Assembly (NCBI GenBank): GCA_029939535.1
Contig: JAOZST010000042.1
Span: 1 to 25,588 of the forward strand
DNA length: 25,588 nucleotides
Direction of reading: 5' to 3'
From: NBML01 sp029939535
Lineage (GTDB): Bacteria; Desulfobacterota; Desulfobacteria; Desulfobacterales; Desulfobacteraceae
Shown: one piece after another, positions 7,374 through 17,500 of the stretch
Numbering within the stretch: position 1 is the stretch's first letter
Layout of the letters: each line of letters starts with the position of its first letter
Made by a program: the position numbers and the translations under genes
The notes under the pieces: model-generated
The model's database searches: none
The model's input: the letters and a program-made list of their open reading frames with translations, nothing else
What the model was told of the DNA's origin: nothing

Positions 7374-8396
7374 CTAGTGTTCTATTGTTGGTATAGGGGA
7401 TACTTCCTGTTTTAGCATGCAGCAGGCTATTTTATGGCTTGGCTTGCCGCTTTCAGTATAGGCAAGGTTGCCCGGCTGGATCATCTTGTTCATGACACAG
7501 CCTTCTGGTATATTCAGTTTAAATAAATCTTTTTCATTGATGGAGGGCATTTCCACCAGTTTATTGTTTTGTATTTCAAGGGAATGCAGGGGGAAATCTT
7601 CACAGATCGGGCATTGATATACCCTTGCATTGGGAAAGACAAAATAATTTTCAGCAACATTTCCAGCACATTGGAACTCTTCCCCATTAGATAGAAAGAC
7701 CTTGGGATAGGTGACTATAATGCCGGAAGCAGCAATGGTTTCTGCCACCTCGGGAATGGTTTCAAGCCAGAGATCCTTTGATACCTGCCGGGCCTGGGGA
7801 ATCTGGGAAGACTGGACTGATTCTCCCCGCATGCCGATTACCTGGATAAAAAACCGGTTGATGCCAAGCTCCTTTACAAGATCAGGCATAAGTTCCAGCT
7901 CGTGGATATTCTTGTCTGACACAGTATAGATCATGGAACAGGAAAAACCTTTGTTCCCTGCTTTTTGAATCCCTGAAAGGACCGCGTCATAGCTGCCCTT
8001 TCCCCTGATTATATCATTGGTATGTTTTGTGGCGCCATCCAGGGAAAAACTTAAAAAATCAAGATCATCCGGAATGATTTTATCCAGGATATCATGGAAA
8101 AGATAACCATTGGTATCAATGGTGATGGATTTAAACCGGAGACGTTTTGCCTCCTTGACTGCCAGATGTAGATCCGGGTGAAGGGTGGGTTCCCCCCCCA
8201 GGAAAACCAGATTGGTCTGCCCTGCTTTTGGAGAAAACAGACCCAGCCAGTCCTTTATGGCCTCAATGTCCAGGGTGTTGTCTCCGTGCTGTTCCTTGTT
8301 GATATAGCAGTGGGAACAGGACAGATTGCATCTGGTCAGAATATGGAAAAATAAATTGGATGAATCCCTGGAAAAGGCAACAGTCTGTTTCTGCAT
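7374..8396 (-). CDS. Radical SAM protein with SPASM-like C-terminal cysteines
   Basis: 340 aa from the ATG at 8396, which follows the purF stop by one base (TGA-T-ATG); an upstream in-frame TTG at 8456 would overlap purF and is less likely. The N-terminal cluster motif is C23-x3-C27-x2-C30 (TRCNLSCSHCY), with the SAM-contact GGEP at 67-70 and the usual half-barrel strands. The C-terminal region has C243, C262-x2-C265, C300 and C325-C326, a pattern that could hold one or two auxiliary Fe-S clusters as in SPASM/twitch enzymes of peptide or protein modification. No precursor peptide gene was seen nearby. Its place directly behind purF is unusual, and the substrate is unknown. Confidence 0.9.
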   Translation of the reverse strand: MQKQTVAFSRDSSNLFFHILTRCNLSCSHCYINKEQHGDNTLDIEAIKDWLGLFSPKAGQTNLVFLGGEPTLHPDLHLAVKEAKRLRFKSITIDTNGYLFHDILDKIIPDDLDFLSFSLDGATKHTNDIIRGKGSYDAVLSGIQKAGNKGFSCSMIYTVSDKNIHELELMPDLVKELGINRFFIQVIGMRGESVQSSQIPQARQVSKDLWLETIPEVAETIAASGIIVTYPKVFLSNGEEFQCAGNVAENYFVFPNARVYQCPICEDFPLHSLEIQNNKLVEMPSINEKDLFKLNIPEGCVMNKMIQPGNLAYTESGKPSHKIACCMLKQEVSPIPTIEH

Positions 8397-8397
8397 A

Positions 8398-9831
8398 TCA
8401 GCCCATGCATGCCTTGGTAAAGTTTGGATCAAAGGGAACTGGATAGTCTCCGTCAAAACAGGCTTTACAGAAATTCAGTTCCGGGTTTTCTACTCCCGAG
8501 GCTTCCAGCATCCCTTCCACGGAAAGATAGTGCAGGGAATCCAGTCCCAGATACTCTGTTAGTTCAGCAAGTGGTTTCTGGGCTGCAATGAGTTCGCCTT
8601 TGGAGGAAAAATCAATTCCATAATAGCAGGGAAATTTATGGGGAGGACATGAAACCCTCATGTGTATCTTTTTTGCTCCCAACTCCCGCAAGGCCTTGAC
8701 ACGGGTTTTGGCTGTGGTGCCCCGAATAATGGAATCTTCAATAATTATAATCTCTTTGCCTTTGATCAATTCCCGTACTGGATTGAGTTTGACCCGGACG
8801 GCAAAGTCCCTCATGGACTGGGTGGGCTGGATAAAGCTTCTGCCCACGTAATGGTTACGGATCATGGCCATTTCAAAAGGGATGCCAGACTCTTCTGCAT
8901 AGCCGATGGCGGCATAATTGCCTGAATCTGGAAAGGGCATTACTAGATCAGCATCCACATGGGATTCCTGGGCCAGTCTTTTGCCATGGGCCTTACGCAT
9001 CTGATACACATTTTTTCCGGCAATGGTGGAATCTGGCCTGGCAAAATAGATATATTCAAAAATGCACAAAGACTTATGGGGAGCCGCCTTTGGGTGTCGT
9101 ATGCTTTTGATTCCATCCTCATTGATGATGACAATTTCACCTGGTTCCAGTTCCCTGATGAATTCCGCCTGGACCAGGTCAAAGGCACAGGTTTCCGAGG
9201 CAAGTACATAGTGGCCGTTGAGTTTACCCAGGGCCAGGGGCCTGAATCCGTTGGGGTCTTTCATGCCTATTATCTCACCCTTGCAGGTGAGAAGGATCAT
9301 GGAATAAGCACCTTCTATCTTGGACACTGTATTCAGGATGGCAGTTTCAACATCACCCTTGATAAGGTTTTTTATGAACAGATGAAGGAACACTTCCGAA
9401 TCCATTGTGGTCTGAAAAATGGACCCTCTTTCCTCCAGTTCTTCTTTCAGGGTATGGGCATTGACCAGGTTTCCGTTGTGGGCAACGGCATAGGACCTGT
9501 GCCTGTGGTTGACCACAAAGGGCTGGGCATTGGTGAGTACAGAATCCCCGGTGGTGGAGTATCTGACATGGCCGATGGCAGAGCCGCCTTCAATACGCTC
9601 CAGATTCTTCATGTCAAAGATATCAGGAACAAGCCCCATGCCCTTGTGGGAAAAAATCTTGTCATTGATACCCCGGTTCACGGAGATGCCTGCACTTTCC
9701 TGGCCCCTGTGCTGGAGGGCATAAAGACCGAAATAGGTTATCTGGGCGGCTTCCGGGTGTCTGTACAGGCCAAAGACTCCACATTCATCCTTGGGTCTTT
9801 CATTCGTATCAAACATTTTCTGGTTACACAT
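8398..9831 (-). CDS. purF: Amidophosphoribosyltransferase
   Basis: 477 aa, catalysing the first committed step of purine synthesis: PRPP plus glutamine to phosphoribosylamine. The N-terminal glutaminase starts with C17 (ECGVFGL), which would become the mature N-terminal nucleophile after propeptide removal. Starting at M6 would give an 11-residue propeptide like that of the Bacillus enzyme; M1 has the better ribosome site (AGGAAAA) and is kept. The PRPP motif (IIIIEDSIIRGTT) lies near residue 365. Cysteines at LCIFEY, PCYYGID and NFCKACF match the [4Fe-4S] ligands of the Bacillus-type enzyme, so it should be oxygen-sensitive. The start overlaps the carB stop (ATGTGTAA). Confidence 0.97.
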   Translation of the reverse strand: MCNQKMFDTNERPKDECGVFGLYRHPEAAQITYFGLYALQHRGQESAGISVNRGINDKIFSHKGMGLVPDIFDMKNLERIEGGSAIGHVRYSTTGDSVLTNAQPFVVNHRHRSYAVAHNGNLVNAHTLKEELEERGSIFQTTMDSEVFLHLFIKNLIKGDVETAILNTVSKIEGAYSMILLTCKGEIIGMKDPNGFRPLALGKLNGHYVLASETCAFDLVQAEFIRELEPGEIVIINEDGIKSIRHPKAAPHKSLCIFEYIYFARPDSTIAGKNVYQMRKAHGKRLAQESHVDADLVMPFPDSGNYAAIGYAEESGIPFEMAMIRNHYVGRSFIQPTQSMRDFAVRVKLNPVRELIKGKEIIIIEDSIIRGTTAKTRVKALRELGAKKIHMRVSCPPHKFPCYYGIDFSSKGELIAAQKPLAELTEYLGLDSLHYLSVEGMLEASGVENPELNFCKACFDGDYPVPFDPNFTKACMG

Positions 9832-12800
9832 TGCTGTTTTCCTGGTGATAGTACTGGATCGGGTTAATGGAAAGGGTTTCTTTTTTCATGGCCTGGATCG
9901 CAGAACAGATGGCCCTGGTACCATCGGTGGTTGTTGCATAGGGGATCTTGTATTTTATGGCTGCCCGCCGTATTTCGTATCCGTCTCTCTGGGTCTGGCT
10001 GGAAGCACCTGTATTGAGTATAAGCTGGATCTCATTGTTTTTTACGGCATCCACCACATGGGGTCTGCCTGCAGAGACCTTTTTCACCATTTTGGCAGGG
10101 ACCTGGTTCTCCTTTAAAAAGGCAGACGTTCCCCTGGTTGCCAAAATGGTAAATCCCATTTCATGGAAGTTTCTTGCCACGGAAAGGGCTGCCTGCTTGT
10201 CCTTGTCCTGGACAGATATAAAGACTGTGCCCTCTTTTGGAAGTTTTTGTCCGGCTGCCAGCTGTGCCTTGGCAACGGCCGCTCCCAGGTCCTTGTCAAT
10301 ACCCATTACCTCTCCCGTGGATTTCATTTCAGGACCCAGTACAGGGTCTACATTTTCAAACCGGTCAAAGGGCATGACCGCTTCTTTTACGCAATAATAA
10401 GGGGGTATAGTTTCCCTGGTCAGTCCAAGTTCTGCAAGGCTTTTGCCCAGCATGACCTTGGTGGCAAGTTTTGCCAGGGGCAGACCTATGGCTTTGGATA
10501 CAAAGGGAATAGTCCTGGAAGCCCTGGGGTTGACCTCTATGATGTATACCTTGTTATTCATGATACCGAACTGGATATTCATGAGGCCTTTTACCCGTAG
10601 TTCCTTTGCAATGGCCCTGGCTGCATCTGCCATTTCATCAATATGGTCCTGGGAAATGGAATATGGGGGCAGAACGCAGGCAGAATCGCCGGAATGTATT
10701 CCAGCCTCTTCTATATGTTCCATCATGCCACCGATAATGGTGGTCTCTCCGTCGGAAATGGCATCCACATCCAGTTCAAAGGCTTCTTCCAGGAATTTAT
10801 CGATGAGTACGGGCTTATCAGGGGAAGCAAGTACAGCAAGGTCAAAATACTCTTTTAAATCTTTTTTATCATAGACAATTTTCATGGCCCGTCCTCCCAG
10901 CACAAAAGAGGGTCTGACCATTACCGGGTACCCGATGTCATTGGCCACCTTCTGGGCTTCGGCAAAGGAATGGGCAATGCCGTTTTCAGGCTGGAGCAGT
11001 CCCAGCTTGTCCATCATGGCCTGGAATAAATCTCTGTCTTCAGCCCGATCAATACTTTCAGGACTTGTGCCGATAATGGGCACTCCAGCCTTTTGCAGGT
11101 CCGTGGCCAGGTTCAGGGGAGTTTGGCCCCCAAACTGGACAATGACACCAAAGGGCTTTTCCTTTTCAACGATATGGAGCACATCCTCCCGGGTCAAGGG
11201 TTCAAAATACAGTTTGTCAGAGGTGTCATAATCCGTGGAAACGGTTTCAGGATTGGAGTTGACCATTATGGATTCCACCCCTTCTTCCCTCAGGGCAAAG
11301 GAGGCATGGACACAGCAATAGTCAAATTCAATGCCCTGGCCGATGCGGTTGGGCCCGCCCCCCAGGATAATGACTTTTTTTACCTCTGAAACCCTGGCTT
11401 CGCACTCAGTTTCATAGGTGGAATAATAATAGGGCGTGGTTGCCCTGAATTCTGCGGCGCAGGTATCCACCAGTTTGAACACCGGCACAATGCCCAGATC
11501 TTTTCGTTTCTGTTCTATCTGTTTGGCTGTGAGGCCGTTGGACAGATGGGCCATCTGTACGTCGGAAAATCCGTATTTTTTGGCCTGTTCAAACAAATCC
11601 CTGGGAAGGTCCCTGCCAGCCAGTTTGATCTGTTTTTCCAGATCCACCAACTGCTTCATCTGGTACAGGAACCAGGGGTCAATACGGGTCATTTCATGGA
11701 GCATGGTAATTGGCATTCCATGTTCCAGAGCATATTTTATATAAAAAAGCCGCTGGGAATTGGGGGTGGATAATTTGTATTCCAGCTCATTTCCAGCCAC
11801 ACTGCCTGGAGCCGGGTCTTTACCGTCGGCTCCAAATCCTGATCTTCCTATCTCCAGGGAGCGCAGGGCCTTTTGAAAGGCTTCCTTAAAGGTTCTGCCA
11901 ATGGCCATGGTTTCCCCAACTGACTTCATGGCTGTGGTGAGGATATCTTCTGCTTCGGGAAATTTTTCAAAGGTCCATCTGGGAATCTTGATTACACAAT
12001 AATCAATGGAAGGTTCAAAACATGCCAGGGTTTCACCGGTGATATCATTGGGAATTTCATCCAGGGTATATCCCACGGCCAGCTTGGCGGCAATTTTTGC
12101 AATGGGAAATCCAGTGGCTTTGGAGGCCAGGGCAGAACTTCTGGAAACCCTGGGGTTCATCTCCACCACAATCATATCTCCGTTTTCCGGGTTTATGGCA
12201 AACTGGACATTTGAGCCGCCTGTATCCACACCGATTTCCCGGATAATGGCAATGGAGGCATCCCTTAATTTCTGGTATTCCTTGTCAGACAGGGTCTGGG
12301 CCGGGGCAACCGTGATGCTGTCCCCCGTGTGAACACCCATGGCATCTATATTTTCAATGGAGCAGATGATGACAACATTGTCGGCATGGTCCCGCATGAC
12401 CTCCAGTTCATATTCTTTCCAGCCAAGTACGGATTCTTCCAGCATTACCTGGGTGATAAGGCTTGCATCAAGACCTGCCTTACATAGTGTGGCCAGCTCT
12501 TCAGAGTTGTAGGCTACTCCGCCGCCGGTGCCGCCCAGGGTGAAGCTGGGCCGGACAATTATGGGAAATCCTATGCGTTTGGAAACATCTTCCACCTCGT
12601 ACATGGTGGTGGCAAAACCGCTTTTGGGAATCCTGAGATTGATCTTGTTCATGGCATCTCGGAAAAGTTCCCGGTCTTCAGCCTTGTTAATGGCATCAAT
12701 AGTCGCACCGATCATTTCAACATTATATTTTTCCAGGATGCCGGTTTTGGCTGCTTCTATGGCTGTGTTCAGGGCAGTCTGCCCGCCAAGGGTGGGTAAT

Positions 12801-13057
12801 ATGGCATCTGGTCTTTCTTTTTCAATGACCTTGCACAGGGTTTCCGGGGTTACCGGCTCAATATAGACTTTGTCTGCGGTTTCCGGGTCTGTCATTATGG
12901 TGGCTGGATTTGAATTGATGAGCACCACTTCGAAGCCCTCTTCCTTCAGGGCTTTACAGGCCTGGGTTCCTGAATAGTCAAATTCGCATGCCTGGCTGAT
13001 AATAATGGGGCCGGCACCAATGATCAGGATTTTGTGTAAATCGTTACGCTTTGGCAT
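9824..13057 (-). CDS. carB: Carbamoyl-phosphate synthase large subunit
   Basis: 1077 aa, the usual length for CarB. Two homologous ATP-grasp halves are visible, starting at LIIGAGPIIISQACEFDYSG and at VIILGGGPNRIGQGIEFDYC, followed by an allosteric MGS-like domain (about residues 940-1060, GFTILATRGTSAFL). It makes carbamoyl phosphate from bicarbonate, ATP and ammonia delivered from CarA, feeding arginine and pyrimidine synthesis. In the first half the commonly seen IVIGQACEFDYSG reads IIISQACEFDYSG, a conservative deviation. It overlaps carA by 14 bases and purF by 8, indicating coupled translation. Confidence 0.98.
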   Translation of the reverse strand: MPKRNDLHKILIIGAGPIIISQACEFDYSGTQACKALKEEGFEVVLINSNPATIMTDPETADKVYIEPVTPETLCKVIEKERPDAILPTLGGQTALNTAIEAAKTGILEKYNVEMIGATIDAINKAEDRELFRDAMNKINLRIPKSGFATTMYEVEDVSKRIGFPIIVRPSFTLGGTGGGVAYNSEELATLCKAGLDASLITQVMLEESVLGWKEYELEVMRDHADNVVIICSIENIDAMGVHTGDSITVAPAQTLSDKEYQKLRDASIAIIREIGVDTGGSNVQFAINPENGDMIVVEMNPRVSRSSALASKATGFPIAKIAAKLAVGYTLDEIPNDITGETLACFEPSIDYCVIKIPRWTFEKFPEAEDILTTAMKSVGETMAIGRTFKEAFQKALRSLEIGRSGFGADGKDPAPGSVAGNELEYKLSTPNSQRLFYIKYALEHGMPITMLHEMTRIDPWFLYQMKQLVDLEKQIKLAGRDLPRDLFEQAKKYGFSDVQMAHLSNGLTAKQIEQKRKDLGIVPVFKLVDTCAAEFRATTPYYYSTYETECEARVSEVKKVIILGGGPNRIGQGIEFDYCCVHASFALREEGVESIMVNSNPETVSTDYDTSDKLYFEPLTREDVLHIVEKEKPFGVIVQFGGQTPLNLATDLQKAGVPIIGTSPESIDRAEDRDLFQAMMDKLGLLQPENGIAHSFAEAQKVANDIGYPVMVRPSFVLGGRAMKIVYDKKDLKEYFDLAVLASPDKPVLIDKFLEEAFELDVDAISDGETTIIGGMMEHIEEAGIHSGDSACVLPPYSISQDHIDEMADAARAIAKELRVKGLMNIQFGIMNNKVYIIEVNPRASRTIPFVSKAIGLPLAKLATKVMLGKSLAELGLTRETIPPYYCVKEAVMPFDRFENVDPVLGPEMKSTGEVMGIDKDLGAAVAKAQLAAGQKLPKEGTVFISVQDKDKQAALSVARNFHEMGFTILATRGTSAFLKENQVPAKMVKKVSAGRPHVVDAVKNNEIQLILNTGASSQTQRDGYEIRRAAIKYKIPYATTTDGTRAICSAIQAMKKETLSINPIQYYHQENSNV

Positions 13058-14186
13058 TTTTCATCACTTTTGCAAACTGGTTAAAAAGATAGGCTGAATC
13101 ATGGGGACCCGGGGATGCTTCCGGGTGATACTGGACTGCAAAGGCCCGGACGGAATCATTTTTAAGACCTTCAAGGGAATCTTCATTCAGATTGATATGG
13201 GTCATTATGGAATCGTTTTTTCCAATGGTGGAAAGATCCACGGCAAATCCATGGTTCTGGGCCGTTATCTCTACTTTACCTGTATCAAGATTTTTCACGG
13301 GCTGGTTCCCGCCCCTGTGGCCGAATTTAATCTTCAGGGTTTTGCCTCCCATGGCAAGGCCCAGAAGCTGCATACCGAGACAGATGCCGAATATTGGAGC
13401 AAAACCCAGTAATCCTTTAATGGTATCAACGGCATAGGTTACAGGTTCCGGGTCTCCAGGGCCGTTGGACAGAAAAATACCGTCTGGTTTCAGGAAACCT
13501 ATGGTTTCAGCACTGGTTTTTGCCGGGACAACCAGCACCTCACACCCAGCCTCTTCAAGGCAGCGGATTATATTGTATTTAATTCCAAAATCCAGAGCCA
13601 CAACAGAGTGTTTTTTGCCTTTATGACGCCAGATCAGTGGGTCTTTCAGGCTTTCAACATTGACATAATCCGGCTGATTATATTTCCAGAAATAGGGTTT
13701 TTTTGTTGTGACATTCCCCACAAGATCACTGCCCTGCATTGACGGGATAAGTCTGGCCTTTTTCACGAGAGAATCGGGATTAAGGTCTGAGGTGGAGATA
13801 ATAGCCCTCATTGCCCCGGATTTTCTAATGTGGCGGGTAAGTGCCCGGGTATCTAAATCTTCAATACCCAGGACATGGCCCTTGATGAGATAGTCGGCCA
13901 GATTTCCTTTGGATCTGAAATTGCTGGGGAAATCCTGGTATTCTTTTACAATTAATGCAGACACCTGTATCCTGTTAGACTCAATGTCTTCAGGGGTTAC
14001 ACCATAGTTTCCAATCAAAGGATAGGTCATGGTCACCATCTGTCCATGGTATGAAGGGTCTGTCAGAATTTCCTGGTACCCGGTCATGCTGGTGTTAAAG
14101 ACGGCCTCGCCCCTTGCCTCCCCAGGTCCTGTAAAGCTTCTGCAGGGAAATGTTCTGCCATCTTCCAGGGCTAATAATGCTTTCAT
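13044..14186 (-). CDS. carA: Carbamoyl-phosphate synthase small subunit (glutaminase)
   Basis: 380 aa, typical of CarA. The N-terminal CPSase small-chain domain (GEARGEAVFNTSMTGYQEIL) is followed by a class I glutamine amidotransferase domain. The catalytic cysteine is in GICLGMQLLG (near residue 268), and the His/Glu pair is in YHPEASPGPHD (near 353-357). It hydrolyses glutamine and passes ammonia to CarB. It is the first gene of the operon, with AGGTG upstream of the ATG at 14186. The upstream region has repeated ATCAAC/GTTGAT motifs that may be an operator. Confidence 0.97.
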   Translation of the reverse strand: MKALLALEDGRTFPCRSFTGPGEARGEAVFNTSMTGYQEILTDPSYHGQMVTMTYPLIGNYGVTPEDIESNRIQVSALIVKEYQDFPSNFRSKGNLADYLIKGHVLGIEDLDTRALTRHIRKSGAMRAIISTSDLNPDSLVKKARLIPSMQGSDLVGNVTTKKPYFWKYNQPDYVNVESLKDPLIWRHKGKKHSVVALDFGIKYNIIRCLEEAGCEVLVVPAKTSAETIGFLKPDGIFLSNGPGDPEPVTYAVDTIKGLLGFAPIFGICLGMQLLGLAMGGKTLKIKFGHRGGNQPVKNLDTGKVEITAQNHGFAVDLSTIGKNDSIMTHINLNEDSLEGLKNDSVRAFAVQYHPEASPGPHDSAYLFNQFAKVMKNAKA

Positions 14187-14218
14187 GTTGATTCACACCT
14201 GTTCAAGTTTGCGTTTAA

Positions 14219-14272
14219 ATCAACTATTAATATAAATAATGGTTGATATAACTAATCCGGGTTGATCCGGAT
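14219..14272 (-). promoter_or_regulatory. Candidate carA operator/promoter region
   Basis: ATCAAC (14219-14224) faces GTTGAT (14242-14247) across an AT-rich core containing TATATTAAT on the minus strand, a possible -10 region. A further GTTGAT (14261-14266) is the loop of a second inverted repeat, ATCCGG...CCGGAT (14255-14272). Three copies of one hexamer within 50 bases upstream of carA suggest a regulator site. No known regulator consensus was recognised. Confidence 0.3.
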
Positions 14273-14300
14273 GAAATTTCCATTGGCAATTGTACCTGTA

Positions 14301-14343
14301 ATTGAGCCTGCTAACTACCATATATTGAGCCTGTTTAGCAAGT
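14301..14343. repeat. Pair of 10-base direct repeats ATTGAGCCTG
   Basis: ATTGAGCCTG occurs at 14301-14310 and again at 14334-14343, a 33-base period (about three helical turns). The sequence just after each copy is also related (CTAACT and TTTAGC). It lies between the carA promoter area and the REP-like palindrome. It could be paired protein-binding sites on one face of the DNA. Confidence 0.4.
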
Positions 14344-14473
14344 CTTGTATTTATTTGAAATCCATGGGAACTTACTTTATTTTATTTGATATCTGGGGAT
14401 TGGATTGACTTTTTATAACCCTTTAGAATATGCACTTGTCTTGGTATTATGGCTTCCTAAAAAAATAAGTTCC

Positions 14474-14530
14474 CGCACAAAAGCCGCAAAATTATAAAAT
14501 TTTTCTTGGTGTTCTTGGCGGCTTTGTGCG
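14474..14530. repeat. REP-like extragenic palindrome
   Basis: Arms CGCACAAAAGCCGC (14474-14487) and GCGGCTTTGTGCG (14518-14530) pair over 13 bp with a single bulged base, enclosing an AT-rich centre (AATTATAAAATTTTTC) and TTGGTGTTCTTG. GC-rich palindromes of the style 'TTCTTGGCG...CTTTGTGCG' are a widespread type of dispersed intergenic repeat in environmental Proteobacteria. It sits 54 bases before the helicase start codon. Confidence 0.65.
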
Positions 14531-14584
14531 AAAATATAATCTTTAGGATTCAATCAGGGTAAGGGAACAACAAAAAAAGGCTGA

Positions 14585-17500
14585 ATGAATTCATCAACCT
14601 ATAAAATACAACAACTTCAGGCGCAAATGAAAATGAAAGAAGAAAATAACGACCTGGTCATGGAGTACCATAAACTTTCCCCTTTGTTGAAAACCATTAT
14701 CCAGATTCTGGCTGTTCAGAGGTTTGAGTTAAGACAGAAAAATTTAATTTTCTGTCTTAACTCCCTGGGAGTTATGGATGAGAACAAAATTGCATTTGTC
14801 CCGAAAACCATTCAGCCCATTTTAAAGGAACTTGAAAAACCGGGTCTTATCATAAAAAATTCCCAGGGAATTACCTGTCCTGATTCATTGTGGCCGGAAG
14901 CGGTTCAGGATGTGGTACTGGCAGGTCAGTTTGAAAAAATTCTTTGTGTCCTTCTGGAAGTGGCTCCCTTTCAACATTCTGGCAGGAATTTTTTCTTCCG
15001 AAAGATTAAAGAGTTTTACAGGGCCATTCAAATAGCTGTCTATGGAGGTAAAAACTATGCTGATATTGATACTGTATATCGTTCAGGCTGCATTTGTTTT
15101 CCAATTGAGCTTCGAGACAATCCCCCTTTTCTGATTCTTTTTAACCACCCGTTTCAACCCCATTTGTTTGATACCCTTTCATCCTCCCTGGGATTGGAAG
15201 TTCTGGATTATATCCTGATGGAGGCTGAAAAAAATCTGGAACCAGCAGGAGATGCCCTTGAATATTGTGTCCAGCTTCTGGAAAAGGAATCTGGTTTAAA
15301 AGAAAACTCCAGGGTAATGGGCTCTCTTTTATTGAAAGGGAAAATCAAAGAGCACCAAAATCTTTTAGGGAGATTTGAAGATTCTTCCCATGGCTCAGCT
15401 CAGATGGGATGGGCCCAAATGCTCTGCAACAATAATGATGAGGCATTGGTACATTTTAAGAATGCCCTGGCTGCTTTGAAAAAAAAAACCCGCAAGAGGA
15501 AAATTTTTTTAAAGGGATACCCTGGCCTGTTTTTTTTATTTGCCCTTTTGAAAAGCAAAAAATCTGAAGATCACGTGGCGGCACTTACCTATATAGATGA
15601 TGCCTCCAGAAACCCGGATATTTGTTCTCCTGTTATGGATGCCATGAAATCCATATTTCAGGAAAAGCTCGGGCTTGGTGCAGTGGTAAATGATTCCCTT
15701 GACCTTGCCATTGGGCAGGGTAATGGAATTATTCCTTTCTTAAGTATTCTCGTTATGACCTGGATAGATAAAAACAGAGCGAAATCCCAAATTCCCATGT
15801 TGGAGGAAATCAGAAAAAAAATTATTGAATCGGGGTATTCATGGATGGAGGCTGAGATCTGTGCACTGCTTGCTGACTTGGGAAAAAATGTCAAAAAAAA
15901 TACTGAACGTTCAGAAAAGATTCATAAGCAATGTGGAACAAAAACCCTTACAGCAATTGTTAGGCCCAGTCCTAAATGGGAAAAAATCCTTACGTCCCTG
16001 ATCAATATAGGAGAAGAGCCCCAAAAGAAATCAAAAAAAAAATTAGATACCGGGAACCAGCGTCTTATCTGGCTTTTAAGTCACAGTGAACAATACAATA
16101 GCTGCCATATCAACCCCCGCCTTCAAAAATTGTCAAAGGGGGGTACCTGGACAAAGGGGAGAGCGGTGGCTTTGAAAAATCTTTATCAGAATTACCACAC
16201 AATGGAGGGGCTTACGGATCAGGATCGGCAGGTGGCCAGTACCATTGTTGAAGAGTCCTTTAGAACCGGGTATCGTTATTACTACCGCACCATTGAATAC
16301 AGTTTTGAAGAGGACCTGGCTTTGCCGGCCCTGGTGGGCCATCCCCTTCTTTTTCTTGAGGATTCCCTGGAAAGTCCTGTGGAACTGGTAAGGGGAAAAC
16401 CTGAAGTAAGGTTTCGCATCAATGGGAAAAATAAGAAGGATAAAATTAATATAGTAATGCACCCCATGCCAGATAGTGAATATAGCAAAATGCTTGTGGT
16501 CAGGGAGACACCCTCCCGCTTTAAACTCATAAGCTTTTCTCTGGAACATTTACGGATTGCCGAGCTCTTGGGCAAAAAGGGGCTGGCACTGCCGAAAAAA
16601 GCGGAAACAATGGCAAGTCAGGCAATTGCATCCCTCTCCTCCCTGGTTCTGGTTAACTCAGACCTTGGTGCTGCTGGAAATAATCAGGTAAGGGAGATGA
16701 AGTCTGATCCCATTCCCCATATTCATGTGATGCCCTGGCAGGAAGGGATCAAAATTGAATTTCTGGTCAGGCCCTTTGTCAAGACGGGTTCCTATTTCAA
16801 ACCCGGTCGTGGAGGGACCAATGTTTTTGCCGAGATCAAGGGAGAAAAAGTCCAGGCAATACGCAACTTAAGCCAGGAAAAGAAATTGGAACAGGCTGTG
16901 ATTGTTCAATGTCCCAGCCTGGATCATCTTGAACAGGTGGGTGGGCAATGGCTGGTGGGAGATTCTGAGGAGGCCCTTGAGCTTCTCTTTGAACTGAAAA
17001 ACTGCAATGATAGCCTGGTTATGGAATGGCCCCAGGGGGAGAAGATGCAGATAAAATCCCAGGTGTCATTTGATGATTTCAAGTTGAATATTAAAAAAGA
17101 TCGTGAATGGTTTAAGGCCACAGGCACCTTAAATATTGATGAAAACCTTACCCTTGATCTGGCAAAGTTGATTTCATTGCTTGATACTAAACCCCTTGGC
17201 CGTTTTATTGCCATGGATGACGGGACCTTTCTGGCTGTTACCCATTCCCTGAAGCAGCGGCTTGAGGAGCTGAAGGCCTATTCTACACCCCATGGAAAGG
17301 GGCTGCGATTCGCTCCTCTGGCAGTGCCGGCCATTGAGGAATTCATTGACCAGGCTGGATCATTGAAAACGGACAAGGCCTGGAAAGATCATTGCAAACA
17401 ATTAAAAGAGGTTGTTACTCCTGAAATACCAGGAACTTTGCAGGCCAGCCTGAGGGATTATCAAAAGGCCGGTTTTAATTGGCTGGCCCAGCTTGTCCAC

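Larger units (their letters stand above)
14187..14584. other. Divergent intergenic region between carA and the SNF2 helicase gene (398 bp)
   Basis: It must contain the carA promoter (minus) and probably the helicase promoter (plus). Three structures are seen: ATCAAC/GTTGAT motifs near carA, two ATTGAGCCTG direct repeats, and a REP-like palindrome near the helicase. TTGACT at 14405-14410 is a possible plus-strand -35 box, but no good -10 lies at the right distance, so no promoter is called. Confidence 0.6.

Noticed and set aside
8959..9867. Long plus-strand open frame (302 codons) opposite purF
   Set aside because: It lies antisense to a clear purF with all motifs; the frame is a by-product of codon use.
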